NCBI GenBank assembly: GCA_029561255.1
Contig: JAKQJH010000159.1
Span: 1 to 55,155 of the forward strand
Length of the DNA stretch: 55,155 nt
Origin: Bacteroidota bacterium
GTDB lineage: Bacteria; Bacteroidota; Bacteroidia; Chitinophagales; Chitinophagaceae
Direction: 5' to 3'
The notes under the pieces were generated by a model. It saw only the letters and a program-made list of their open reading frames with translations. It did no database searches and was not told the DNA's origin. Positions 6,816 through 15,551 of the stretch are shown piece by piece (position 1 is the stretch's first letter; each line of letters opens with the position of its first letter). A program made the translations under genes and the position numbers.

Positions 6816-9335
6816 ATGAAAATAAGCAACCGCCATTCCGGGCTGACCATACTCTTCCTGCTTCTCACCCTGCTCTGTTTTTCTCAGAAAAAATATGCTT
6901 TTGTATCCGGTAAAGTGGTGGATGATAACGAAAACCCATTAACCAAAGTGTCCGTAGTCATACTTGGTCAGTCCAATGGTATTACCACCAATGATTCGGG
7001 TTATTTCCGGATCCGGGTGGAAGCCGATAAAGCCTTTGCCCTGATTTTCAGTTATGCCGGCCGCCGGGCCGAACAAAAAAATTTCCTCCTCAGTGAAGGG
7101 GAAGAAGAAACGGTCACGATCCGCCTGGAAAAAAGCGAAAACACCTTGCAGGAAGTCATTGTCTCCGATCAGCGGGACCGGCGCGAAACCGGACTGATAC
7201 GACCCAATCCCAAAACCATTCTCAATCTGCCCTCCGCCATTACCGGTGTGGAAAGCCTGATCAAAATATTTGTAGGTTCCAATAATGAACTGACCTCCCA
7301 GTACTCGGTACGTGGGGGCAGCTATGATGAGAACCTGATCTATGTAAACGATTTTGAAGTGTTCCGGCCGTATCTCGTACGGAGCGGACAACAGGAAGGA
7401 CTGAGTTTTATCAACCCCGAAATGGTCCGCAATATCAGTTTTTACAATGGCGGTTACCAGGCCCGGTATGGTGATAAAATGAGTTCGGTGCTGGATATTC
7501 AGTATAAACGACCTAAAAAATTCGGCGGATCGGCCTATGTGGGGATACTGGAACAAGGCCTGCAACTGGAAGGGGCTGGTAAGAATAATAAATTCAGTTA
7601 CCTGCTGGGGGCACGTAACCGTAGCAACCGCAACCTGCTGAGCCGGCAGGATACCAAGGGAAATTATGTGCCTTCTTCGGCCGATTTCCAGGCCTTACTT
7701 CACTATCAGTTCAGTAATAAATGGCAGGCGGAGTTATTGAGTAATATTTCACAGACAAAATTTACCCTGATCCCGCAATTCAGTCAGCTCACCACTTCCG
7801 TTTTCTCGCCAATATACAGCGCCACCCTGGGCGTGGATATATTTTTTGAAGGAAGGGAAAAAGACCAATACCAGACCAATATGCTGGGCTTTGCCCTGAT
7901 CAACCAGCCCACTAAAAGACTCCGCTTAAAATGGATGGCTTCCCGCTTTGCCAATGATGAATCAGAAAATATAGATATTACCGGAGCGTATTTGTTTGGG
8001 GACCGTGATTTTGATAAACGGAATCCCACTTATGGACTAATCGTGAATCCGCTTGGAGCCGGGGTGTACCAGAACTGGGCCCGGAATGAACTAAACATTG
8101 AAAACTGGAATATCTCGCATAAAGGAAACTATGACCTGGGCAAACATGCCTGGCAATGGGGGCTGGGTTATGATAAAAGTAAGATCAATGACAAGCTGAA
8201 TGAATGGGAGTTCCAGGATTCTGCCGGCTATGCCCTGCCCTACCAGCCCAACCTGCTTCAGTTAAGCAAGGTTATTAAATCAAATGCGTCACTCGATATC
8301 AATAAATTCTCCGGTTATATACAGGATAACTTATTACTCGGTGATTCGGCCCATTCCTTTACGGTAACGGCCGGGTTACGTTTCAATTACAATTCACTCA
8401 ACCAGGAATTCCTGCTTTCTCCCCGGTTAGGAGCCAGCTGGAAACCGGCTTCTAAAAAAGATATCGTATACCGCGTGGCCCTCGGCGCATACCATCAGCC
8501 GCCCTTCTACCGGGAGTTACGCCGTTACGATGGTACAGTAAACTCCGATCTGAAAGCACAGAAAAGCTGGCAAGCCGTGGGTGGCTTTGATTATAATTTT
8601 ATCGGGTTGAACAATCGGCCCATGCGCTGGACCACGGAAGCCTATTATAAAAGCATGAGCGATGTGGTACCCTATGATGTGGACAATGTACGCATACGTT
8701 ATTTCGGGGAAAATGTAGCCAAGGCCTATGCCACCGGCATTGAAATGCGGCTGCATGGCGAACTGGTGCCGGATGCCGAAAGCTGGGTCAGTATCGGCAT
8801 TATGAAGAGTGCCGAGAATATTGAAGGGGATCATTATTACCGGTATAAAAATGCGGCGGGAGAATTCATCACCGCTCAGACAACGGACCAGGTGGTAACG
8901 GACAGTTCCCGTTTTGATGTAGGTTGGTTACGTCGTCCTACGGACCGGCGGATCACTTTTGGCATGTTCTTCCAGGATTACCTGCCTACCAATAAGAACT
9001 TCAAGATGTTCCTTAACCTGCTTTATGGCAGCAACCTTCCTTACAATATTCCGGGAGCCGTGAAATACCGGAATGCAGCCGTGATCGAACCCTATATCCG
9101 GGCCGATATCGGATTCAGCGCCTTGTTGGTGGACGATGACCGAAGCAAACGCAGGAGTCATTCACCCTTCCGCAATTTTGATAATATATGGGCCAGCCTG
9201 GAAGTATTCAATATCATTGATCGGGCTAATATTATCTCTTACCTCTTTGTAAAAGATTTTTCTAATACAGTCTACCTTATGCCCAACCGTTTGACGCCAC
9301 GTTTGTTGAATTTCAAGATCGTAGCCCGTTGGTAA
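6816..9335 (+). CDS. TonB-dependent receptor with carboxypeptidase-like N-terminal domain
   Basis: 839 residues from the ATG at 6816, which gives a clean signal peptide (LTILFLLLTLLCFSQ); the frame is open back to 6798. After the signal comes a CarboxypepD_reg-like domain (GKVVDDNENPL...GYFRI, about 25-110), then a plug domain (SLIKIFVGSNNELTSQYSVRGGSYDENLIYVND, about 135-240) and a long outer-membrane beta-barrel ending in an aromatic-rich strand (FKIVARW). The family imports large ligands across the outer membrane using TonB energy. No SusD partner is adjacent, so it is not a typical polysaccharide locus pair. The ligand cannot be predicted. Confidence 0.92.
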   Translation: MKISNRHSGLTILFLLLTLLCFSQKKYAFVSGKVVDDNENPLTKVSVVILGQSNGITTNDSGYFRIRVEADKAFALIFSYAGRRAEQKNFLLSEGEEETVTIRLEKSENTLQEVIVSDQRDRRETGLIRPNPKTILNLPSAITGVESLIKIFVGSNNELTSQYSVRGGSYDENLIYVNDFEVFRPYLVRSGQQEGLSFINPEMVRNISFYNGGYQARYGDKMSSVLDIQYKRPKKFGGSAYVGILEQGLQLEGAGKNNKFSYLLGARNRSNRNLLSRQDTKGNYVPSSADFQALLHYQFSNKWQAELLSNISQTKFTLIPQFSQLTTSVFSPIYSATLGVDIFFEGREKDQYQTNMLGFALINQPTKRLRLKWMASRFANDESENIDITGAYLFGDRDFDKRNPTYGLIVNPLGAGVYQNWARNELNIENWNISHKGNYDLGKHAWQWGLGYDKSKINDKLNEWEFQDSAGYALPYQPNLLQLSKVIKSNASLDINKFSGYIQDNLLLGDSAHSFTVTAGLRFNYNSLNQEFLLSPRLGASWKPASKKDIVYRVALGAYHQPPFYRELRRYDGTVNSDLKAQKSWQAVGGFDYNFIGLNNRPMRWTTEAYYKSMSDVVPYDVDNVRIRYFGENVAKAYATGIEMRLHGELVPDAESWVSIGIMKSAENIEGDHYYRYKNAAGEFITAQTTDQVVTDSSRFDVGWLRRPTDRRITFGMFFQDYLPTNKNFKMFLNLLYGSNLPYNIPGAVKYRNAAVIEPYIRADIGFSALLVDDDRSKRRSHSPFRNFDNIWASLEVFNIIDRANIISYLFVKDFSNTVYLMPNRLTPRLLNFKIVARW

Positions 9336-9473
9336 AGATTTCTACGTACGCATACTTATAGGTATTAAAAATTAACCCTGATTTCCGGAATAAAGAGCTG
9401 AAATGACTACCATCATTCGTTGATCCCTTTTTACTTTTGTGGTGGACAAAGATCCAATCCCTATGAAAGAAAT

Positions 9474-9533
9474 ATGAGCCCCGTATCCTCTGTATCAATC
9501 AACTTCTATACCACTTCAGGGCCATATAACTAG
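9474..9533 (+). CDS. Possible 19-residue small protein
   Basis: ATG at 9474, stop TAG at 9531-9533, product MSPVSSVSINFYTTSGPYN. The stop is directly followed by the terminator stem. No homology can be judged at this length; the case rests on the promoter-frame-terminator arrangement. Confidence 0.2.
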   Translation: MSPVSSVSINFYTTSGPYN

Positions 9534-9558
9534 CCCCGGTTTATGACCGGGGTTTTTT
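9534..9558 (+). terminator. Rho-independent terminator
   Basis: Perfect 7-bp GC-rich stem (ccccggt/accgggg) with a 5-nt loop and six T residues. It lies about 140 bp before the next gene and about 200 bp after the previous one, so it probably ends an independent short transcript. Confidence 0.85.
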
Positions 9559-9696
9559 AATTCCGCTTCGGCGTGGATTAGAGAGAGAGACTTCCTGTTT
9601 AACCAAAATCATACTGCCAGTCAAAAGAAAACTGTACATTAATTCCTTGAAACTTTTCCTTTTTAAATAGCGTAAGGATTTTAACATCCGGTCACC

Positions 9697-10926
9697 ATGA
9701 AAAAAATAATTAAAAAAACGTTGAAGGCCCTGCTTTGGTTAACCGGCACTATCCTGGGAATATTATTACTTTATATTTTATTCAATCTGAATATTTTTTA
9801 TAAAACAAAGCCGCTTACTCCGGAAAAACGCAACAGCATGGTATCGGCTGTTATTAAAGACAGTACTGACCCGTTCCGTTTTATCGCAGATAAATTCGAC
9901 AAGCATACGGTTGTTTTCCTGGGAGAACTCCATAAGCGTAAACAGGATCTCTTATTTTTCAACAACCTGATCCCTTATCTATACCGGGAAAAGAAAATCA
10001 CTATAATCGGTTGGGAATTCGGAGCCGCTGAATATCAGCTGGAAGCGGACAGTGTGGTTACAGCATACGAATTTGACCGCAAAAAAGCTATAGCCATCAT
10101 GCGAAAATCGATGTACGCCTGGTGCTATGAAGAGTACCTGGCCATATTCAACACAATATGGCAATTAAATAAATCTATTCCAGAGGGACTGGAAAAAATC
10201 CGGTTTCTGCAACTGAACAAGCCGTATAACCCCAGGCGTTTGTATTCTTCAGACCCTGGCATCCGCCAGGAGGAAGCAAAAAGAAATTTTGACAACACCC
10301 TTCCCGGCATCGTGGAGAAAGAAGTAATTCAACCCAATAAGAAAATACTAATTTATTGCGGCCTTCATCATTCGCTGACAAAATTCCAGACTCCAAAATT
10401 CCTTTTTATAAAAGACAAAGGGCGGGCCGGTCAGCAACTATTTGAAAAATATCCGGAGAAGGTTTACCAATGTTGCCTGCTTTCTCCATTTCCACCCCGG
10501 TGGTTTGTGTATAATGAACTGACCCGCAAAGAAAATTATAGTTACGTTTTCCCTTTTGAGGGAGTATTCAATCAACTCTATGATACCTTAAAAAGACCTT
10601 TTGCCGTAAATAGCAGTAACCCTTTATTCGCAGAGCTGAAAGATCATAACAGTTTTTATGCGTTTGACACCTGGAGAGGAATTAAACTCCGCAATTTCAG
10701 TGACGGCTTCATTATGCTTGAGTCATTTGATAAAACTGAACCGGTTTCACTGATCCGGGATTGGGTAACCAGCCAGGAAGAGACTGAAGAAGTAAAAAAA
10801 ATACTGCCGGAGACCGTATCAAAAGATATTAAATCCCCGGCTGAACTGATGCAATATATCAGCCCGGAAAATAATACCAGGGAGTTGCAGGCGCTGCACC
10901 AGATCAAAAAATTCTGGGAGGAGTAA
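9697..10926 (+). CDS. Membrane-anchored EreA/ChaN-like protein
   Basis: 409 residues. One N-terminal transmembrane segment (about 11-31) anchors the rest, probably outside the cytoplasm. The body opens with VVFLGELHKRKQDLLFFNNLIPYL and IIGWEFGAAE, which match the GExH...ExG pattern shared by erythromycin-esterase (EreA), ChaN and related TIKI/PMT-toxin-C superfamily hydrolases; a later LIYCGLHHSLTKF contributes a second His motif typical of that fold. Family members hydrolyse esters or bind haem/iron, so the substrate is open. The C-terminal 60 residues are charged. It stands alone after a terminator. Confidence 0.6.
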   Translation: MKKIIKKTLKALLWLTGTILGILLLYILFNLNIFYKTKPLTPEKRNSMVSAVIKDSTDPFRFIADKFDKHTVVFLGELHKRKQDLLFFNNLIPYLYREKKITIIGWEFGAAEYQLEADSVVTAYEFDRKKAIAIMRKSMYAWCYEEYLAIFNTIWQLNKSIPEGLEKIRFLQLNKPYNPRRLYSSDPGIRQEEAKRNFDNTLPGIVEKEVIQPNKKILIYCGLHHSLTKFQTPKFLFIKDKGRAGQQLFEKYPEKVYQCCLLSPFPPRWFVYNELTRKENYSYVFPFEGVFNQLYDTLKRPFAVNSSNPLFAELKDHNSFYAFDTWRGIKLRNFSDGFIMLESFDKTEPVSLIRDWVTSQEETEEVKKILPETVSKDIKSPAELMQYISPENNTRELQALHQIKKFWEE

Positions 10927-11032
10927 CTGTTTTCAGAACACCCTTGCCAAAAAACATGTACAAATCAGGAGCCCGACAAGTGCTAAAATCAAAAATTATC
11001 TACCTTTATCCTATACACAAAAAACCTATCAA

Positions 11033-11482
11033 ATGAAAATTGCCCTTAGCCTTTGCCTGCTTTTAACCAGCCTTTCGCTTTCTGCCCAGTTTGTTGCAAA
11101 AATGGAAATCAAAGAACCCATCAAAGGACTTTGCAATGAAAAAGACGTGTATGCTATTTTACCAATAGGAGACCAGAAAGAAGCCATATGCCCGGTAAGT
11201 GAAGAGGAAATTGCCAGGCGGCTTGACTCAACGGTTGTTTTCCTGAAAGAACACCAGGATTTTAAAGGGAAAGGGATGGTCAGTGTAATTATTAACTGTA
11301 AGGGAGAAGTAGTGAAATGTGAAATGGATAATAAGACAAAATATCCTGAGTTGGATAAACAAATAGTTGCTGTTTTTGCTGTTCTGGGTCAATGGAAAGC
11401 CGGAAAGATCGGAAAGAAGGAAGTAGACTCTGTGAAGTTGTTCAGTTTCGAGATTAAAAACGGAAAAATCAGCCTGAATTGA
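11033..11482 (+). CDS. Secreted protein with TonB C-terminal-like domain
   Basis: 149 residues with signal peptide (MKIALSLCLLLTSLSLSAQ). Residues about 75-145 (GKGMVSVIINCKGEV ... LGQWKAGKIGKKEVDSV ... FSFEIK) follow the TonB C-terminal domain pattern (a V-x-FVI strand, then a W-x-PG-like turn and K-V...F-x-I), but without a transmembrane anchor or Pro-rich linker, so it is not a classical energy transducer. Such exported stand-alone domains are common in Bacteroidota. The next gene overlaps its stop codon, so the two form an operon. A near-consensus promoter element (TACCTTTA) precedes it. Confidence 0.6.
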   Translation: MKIALSLCLLLTSLSLSAQFVAKMEIKEPIKGLCNEKDVYAILPIGDQKEAICPVSEEEIARRLDSTVVFLKEHQDFKGKGMVSVIINCKGEVVKCEMDNKTKYPELDKQIVAVFAVLGQWKAGKIGKKEVDSVKLFSFEIKNGKISLN

Positions 11483-12129
11483 GCCATCCGCATCAATACC
11501 TGAAACTGCTGGTTGTTATGATGACCAGTACTTTCATCACGCAACAGGCATTCGGACAGCTGTTCCTTTTCAATTCCAATAAACGAACCGACACTTCGAT
11601 ATGGCTGATCCGGAATAAATCAAAAGGGATCATACCCGGCAACAGCACTTACTTTGCCGCAGCGGTCAATTTTGCCCGTAGCCGGGAAGCCGAATTCAGT
11701 ATTGGCCGGTCGAATATCATCAGGAGCGATTACTCGAGAGGGATCGTTCAATCCAATATAAGCACATGGGGTTTCAGCTGTGCATTTTCGAAATGGGCAG
11801 GCCAGGACCAGTATACCGGAAAATTTTTCCTCGAACATATCAAAATCCCACCGTTCTTGTTGGGTAATTTTGTGCTGCGCACCGATTATTCGGTCAACTT
11901 TACCAATAAACAACAGTACCTCCGCCCTTCACTGGGTGTCACTTTGTTCTACGCAGATCTGCTCTACAGTTATTCATTCAAAACGGCCGGGCCAGGTATC
12001 AATCAATACCGGCATGGTTTTACATTAAGGTCAAAGTTCTATGCCAGCCGGAAAAAGGCCGAATGGAATTATCATATCTGGAAAAAAGAAGTATGGGCCA
12101 GGTATTTAAGAATGACCTATAAGCTTTAA
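11479..12129 (+). CDS. Putative outer-membrane or exported protein, TTG start
   Basis: 216 residues if started at TTG 11479, which overlaps the previous stop as TTGA. This start gives a complete signal peptide (LKLLVVMMTSTFITQQAFGQ); the first in-frame ATG (11518) would leave only a stub, so TTG is preferred. The mature part has alternating aromatic/polar strands (TYFAAAVNFARSREAEFSIG, YLRPSLGVTLFYADLLYSYSF, YRHGFTLRSKFYAS) typical of a small outer-membrane beta-barrel. No named family recognised. Translational coupling with the TonB-C-like gene suggests a shared role. Confidence 0.65.
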   Translation: MSHPHQYLKLLVVMMTSTFITQQAFGQLFLFNSNKRTDTSIWLIRNKSKGIIPGNSTYFAAAVNFARSREAEFSIGRSNIIRSDYSRGIVQSNISTWGFSCAFSKWAGQDQYTGKFFLEHIKIPPFLLGNFVLRTDYSVNFTNKQQYLRPSLGVTLFYADLLYSYSFKTAGPGINQYRHGFTLRSKFYASRKKAEWNYHIWKKEVWARYLRMTYKL

Positions 12130-12206
12130 TATTTCTGAATGAAAAACACTGAGCCATTTTTGTCTTTCACTACCCGCCAGGCCGGTTTGACACAAACAAC
12201 GCAAAC

Positions 12207-12467
12207 ATGAATAAAATTGTTGTACTATTCTTTCTGCTTTGTATCGGGCTCATTCTCCTGATAATTACGATGCAGACCAGCCACTCGAAAGATGGCGAGT
12301 TCAGTGGTGGCCTGCTTATATTGTATGGTGGTTGTGTTATACTTTATTATAACCGGAAAAAAGAGAAGCAAGAAATGGCCGGGCTCCGGTTCAGGGGACT
12401 GGTGACCGGAATCCTATGTGTGGTGGCCGGATTATACCTGATCCTGAATTTTTTCTTTCCCCAATAA
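12207..12467 (+). CDS. Small membrane protein
   Basis: 86 residues with three hydrophobic segments (about 4-22, 33-48, 64-83) and a charged loop (RKKEKQEMAG) after the second. No family recognised. It is separated from neighbours by 77 and 138 bp and may be monocistronic. Confidence 0.6.
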   Translation: MNKIVVLFFLLCIGLILLIITMQTSHSKDGEFSGGLLILYGGCVILYYNRKKEKQEMAGLRFRGLVTGILCVVAGLYLILNFFFPQ

Positions 12468-12605
12468 CCTTTTCTTCTTATGATTTGATTCAGGCTTACG
12501 CAACACCGGACCTGATAAAAAATCCCTAATTTAGAAGTGAAAGCAAGCACAAATTGTACAAATATATGGTGATTGCTTTGACCCGCCTATCACAAAACAA
12601 CTGCC

Positions 12606-15017
12606 ATGCGACTGTATCTGCGATTCCTTTTTCTGTTTATTTTGCCAGCTTCGGTTTCAGCTCAATCTTTTTCTTTCCCGGACTGGTCACTGCAGCTGAG
12701 CAACAACGGAGCGATCACCGAATTGATGGATAATCATACAGGCCGGAATCATGTGGTACCCGGACAACCCACTCCACTCGTTTCCATAGAAACAAAAGAC
12801 AGCCTTTTATTGCCAGTCAGCGCCAGGTATGCCAACCACAAAGCATTTCTTTCCTATGAGGGGGGCATCGTCATAACAATAAACATATCCCAACGTAAAA
12901 ACCACCTGACCCTTGAAGTAACAGATGTAAAAAACGAAGACCGGATCGATGCCCTGATCTGGGGACCTTACCCCAACCGTCTTGGTCAATCGGTAGGAGA
13001 AACCATCGGAATCGCACAGAATGATACATTCACCTTGGGATTGCAGGCATTAAACCTCAAAACCCTGGGCGGCTTTCCCTGGAACGATAATGATCACCTG
13101 CCACAGCTGGATGCCCTTTCCCAACCCGGCTATGAAAATTTTGATACCCCGAAGAAATTTGTCCTATACTCCGTAGAAGCGGCCCGTCCTACCTGGTTTG
13201 GAAGTTCGCTGCAGGCTTATACCCGTAACCGGAATAAAGACCGGGTGATCGCGAACTGGGGTTATGAAACTTACACCTCCCCTGCCTATAAAGATGGAGG
13301 TATCAAGGGCTCTAAAATTGCCTTGTTTGGCTGTCCCACGGCCGAAACACTGAATCGAATTGAAGAAATTGAACTCAGTGAAGGACTCCCTCATCCCACG
13401 ATCAATGGCCAATGGATAAAGAAGTCACCTGTGATCAATTCTTCATACCTGATCATGGATTTTACGGAAAGCAATATGGACAGTTGTATTGATGTGGTGA
13501 AGAAATCCGGATTGCATTATCTCTATCATGGTCATCCTTTCAGCGACTGGGGACATTTTAATTTAATCCCGGAACAATTTCCCCTCGGATGGGCCGGCAT
13601 GAAAAAATGTGTACAGCAGGCAGCGCAAGCAGGCATTTATACCGGCACTCATGTACTCTCCAATTTCATAACAACCAATGATGCCTATATAACACCCGTT
13701 CCGGATAAACGGTTGGCAAAGGCCGGTAGTACAAAGATCCTGCAGGCAATAAGTGCTACGGATACCAGTATTGAGATCGCGGACCCATTATTCTTCAACC
13801 AGCATAAAAACGATAATCTGCACACGGTGGTCATCGGTAATGAACTGATACGGTACAGCACGGTTACAGATAAAGCACCCTGGAAACTGAAAGACTGTGT
13901 AAGAGGTGCCTTCAGTACAACGGCCGCTGCACATCCAAAAAACGAAATGATCTCTAAGCTGGCCGATCATGGCTATAAAGTATTCCTGGGGAATGCGGAA
14001 CTGAACCAGGAGATCGCCCGGAAGATCGCTTCCTTTATGAATTATACAGGTGTAAGAATGCTGGACTTCGACGGACTGGAAGGCAATCACTCTTCCGGTT
14101 ATGGCAACTATGGAGAAGCTCAGTTTGCCCAGGCCTGGCTGGATAGTCTGCAGCCCGCTATCAAAAATCATTTTTTACTTGGGGCCAGTCGCTCCGGTCA
14201 TTATTTCTGGCATATCTATTCCCGGATGAACTGGGGCGAGCCCTGGTATGCCGGTTTCCGGGAAAGCCAGACGGAGTATCGGTTATTCAACCAGAAATAT
14301 TATAAACGCAACCTGATGCCCGGAATGCTGGGCTGGTTTAAAATGACGGCCTCCACCACAGTAGAAGATATCGAATGGCTGATGGCGAGGTCCGCTTCCT
14401 ATAACGCCGGTTTTGCCTTTGTAACGGATCTGAATACGGTAAGACAAAACGGAGCCAGTGAGGAGATCTTCTCCATCCTCAACACCTGGGAAAATGCCCG
14501 GCTGGAGGGAAAGTTTTCCCCGGAGTGGATGGAACGGATGAAGCCTCTGGAAAATGAATTCAAACTCAAAAAAACAGCAACCGGCGAATTATGGATTACA
14601 CCGGTCTACTCCAATAAATTTACGCATACAAAAAAAGTACTTCAACCCGGTCAACCAGCTTATAGTACATACTTCATTGAAAACAAAGCCGGGGACCAAC
14701 CCCTTCGCTTTATTATCACCGCCCTGGATGAATCCGTTTCCGGAATCCGGATTGAACTGAATGGCGCTAAGACACTGGAGATTCCCGTCATTTTAGAAAA
14801 AGGACAAACCCTGAAATATACGGAGGGTTCCGAAGCCCTCATGTATGATAATCACTGGCAAATAGTCCGGAAGATTCCCGTTAAGGCATCCTTGCTTCAA
14901 TGCACTGCCGGCAAACATCAGGTGCAAGTGGATGCCCGGTTTGAGGGAACGAATGAAACGCCCAAACTAAAACTCGAATTCCTTTTCTTTGGTCCGGCAG
15001 AGAAACTGGAAAAATAA
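12606..15017 (+). CDS. Exported glycoside-hydrolase-like TIM-barrel protein
   Basis: 803 residues with signal peptide (FLFLFILPASVSAQ). Residues about 22-270 look like an N-terminal beta-sandwich, 285-640 like a TIM barrel, and 660-800 like C-terminal beta domains; this order is that of GH-D/GH31-like retaining glycosidases. In the barrel are YLIMDFTESNMDSCIDVV (strand 1), HYLYHGHPFSDWGHF, and MLDFDGLEG, whose Asp could be the nucleophile region. An inserted beta block at about 385-450 (TSIEIADPLFF ... VIGNELIRYSTV ... CVRGAFSTTAAAH) matches the pattern of a small binding module found in phage and surface proteins. Substrate unknown. The next gene follows after 7 bp. Confidence 0.6.
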   Translation: MRLYLRFLFLFILPASVSAQSFSFPDWSLQLSNNGAITELMDNHTGRNHVVPGQPTPLVSIETKDSLLLPVSARYANHKAFLSYEGGIVITINISQRKNHLTLEVTDVKNEDRIDALIWGPYPNRLGQSVGETIGIAQNDTFTLGLQALNLKTLGGFPWNDNDHLPQLDALSQPGYENFDTPKKFVLYSVEAARPTWFGSSLQAYTRNRNKDRVIANWGYETYTSPAYKDGGIKGSKIALFGCPTAETLNRIEEIELSEGLPHPTINGQWIKKSPVINSSYLIMDFTESNMDSCIDVVKKSGLHYLYHGHPFSDWGHFNLIPEQFPLGWAGMKKCVQQAAQAGIYTGTHVLSNFITTNDAYITPVPDKRLAKAGSTKILQAISATDTSIEIADPLFFNQHKNDNLHTVVIGNELIRYSTVTDKAPWKLKDCVRGAFSTTAAAHPKNEMISKLADHGYKVFLGNAELNQEIARKIASFMNYTGVRMLDFDGLEGNHSSGYGNYGEAQFAQAWLDSLQPAIKNHFLLGASRSGHYFWHIYSRMNWGEPWYAGFRESQTEYRLFNQKYYKRNLMPGMLGWFKMTASTTVEDIEWLMARSASYNAGFAFVTDLNTVRQNGASEEIFSILNTWENARLEGKFSPEWMERMKPLENEFKLKKTATGELWITPVYSNKFTHTKKVLQPGQPAYSTYFIENKAGDQPLRFIITALDESVSGIRIELNGAKTLEIPVILEKGQTLKYTEGSEALMYDNHWQIVRKIPVKASLLQCTAGKHQVQVDARFEGTNETPKLKLEFLFFGPAEKLEK

Positions 15018-15024
15018 ATTAGCC

Positions 15025-15417
15025 ATGAAAGCGTATATCGCCATTCCTTACCAGGGCAGAAAAGAGATACGGGAAGAACTGGATACTATAACCAGTATTT
15101 TGAATCAATGTGGAGTCAGTTCATTCGTATTTGCAGATCAGTACTCATTCAAAGCGGAAGAAGAAAAGGAGATGATGCAGCAGGCCATGGAAGCAATCAG
15201 TCAATCGGATTGGCTGATTGCGTTTGCTTCCGAAAAAGCCATCGGCATTGGTATCGAAGCCGGCTATGCCAAAGGAAAAGGTAAACCCGTAATTTATATC
15301 AGGCACATTGAAGCTGAACATTCCACCACCCTCTCCGGCATCAGTGATTATCAAATTATCTACGTCGATTTGCAGGATTTAGCACAAAAACTAATAGATA
15401 TAGTTGAGCACTTATAA
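15025..15417 (+). CDS. Nucleoside 2-deoxyribosyltransferase-like protein
   Basis: 130 residues from ATG 15025. The Rossmann-like fold pattern is YIAIPYQG (strand 1), SDWLIAFASEKAIGIGIEAGYAKGKGKPVIYI (about 65-95) and YQIIYVDL. The GIEAGYAKGKGKPV motif matches the family's conserved catalytic Glu and A-x-GKP loop. Related proteins cleave or transfer nucleoside deoxyribose, but many short members have unproven activity. The longer upstream frame overlaps the preceding gene and is not needed. It follows the GH-like gene by 7 bp, so is likely cotranscribed, though a functional link is unclear. Confidence 0.65.
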   Translation: MKAYIAIPYQGRKEIREELDTITSILNQCGVSSFVFADQYSFKAEEEKEMMQQAMEAISQSDWLIAFASEKAIGIGIEAGYAKGKGKPVIYIRHIEAEHSTTLSGISDYQIIYVDLQDLAQKLIDIVEHL

Positions 15418-15450
15418 TTATAGCAACCAAACCCCATGCTTTCTTCTGAA

Positions 15451-15551
15451 AAACTAACTGCCTACTACTTCATCCTTCGGCAGGCCTGCCTGTCCGGTAG
15501 GCAGGCTCAGGATGACAACTACATTCTGCCGACTGCCTACTGCCTACTGCC
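15451..15551. repeat. Nested palindrome plus ACTGCCT 7-mer repeat in a convergent spacer
   Basis: An outer inverted repeat (tcatcct 15470-15476 / aggatga 15509-15515) encloses a perfect 8-bp hairpin (gcctgcct 15484-15491 / aggcaggc 15499-15506). It is followed by actgcct tandem units up to the last base before the minus-strand stop codon at 15552. The 19-nt word ctgccgactgcctactgcc at 15526-15544 recurs exactly at 37726-37744, again at the 3' end of a minus-strand gene. Confidence 0.85.

Larger units (their letters stand above)
9432..9558 (+). ncRNA. Possible small transcript with its own terminator
   Basis: Within the 360-bp gap after the TonB receptor, a TAnnTTTG-like element (TACTTTTG, 9432-9439; no -33 partner at proper spacing) is followed about 100 bp later by a strong intrinsic terminator. 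Between them are a 4-codon frame (9463-9477) and a 19-codon frame (9474-9533) that overlap as ATGA, the second ending right at the terminator stem. It could be a small RNA or a small-protein mRNA. This is inference from layout only. Confidence 0.35.
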
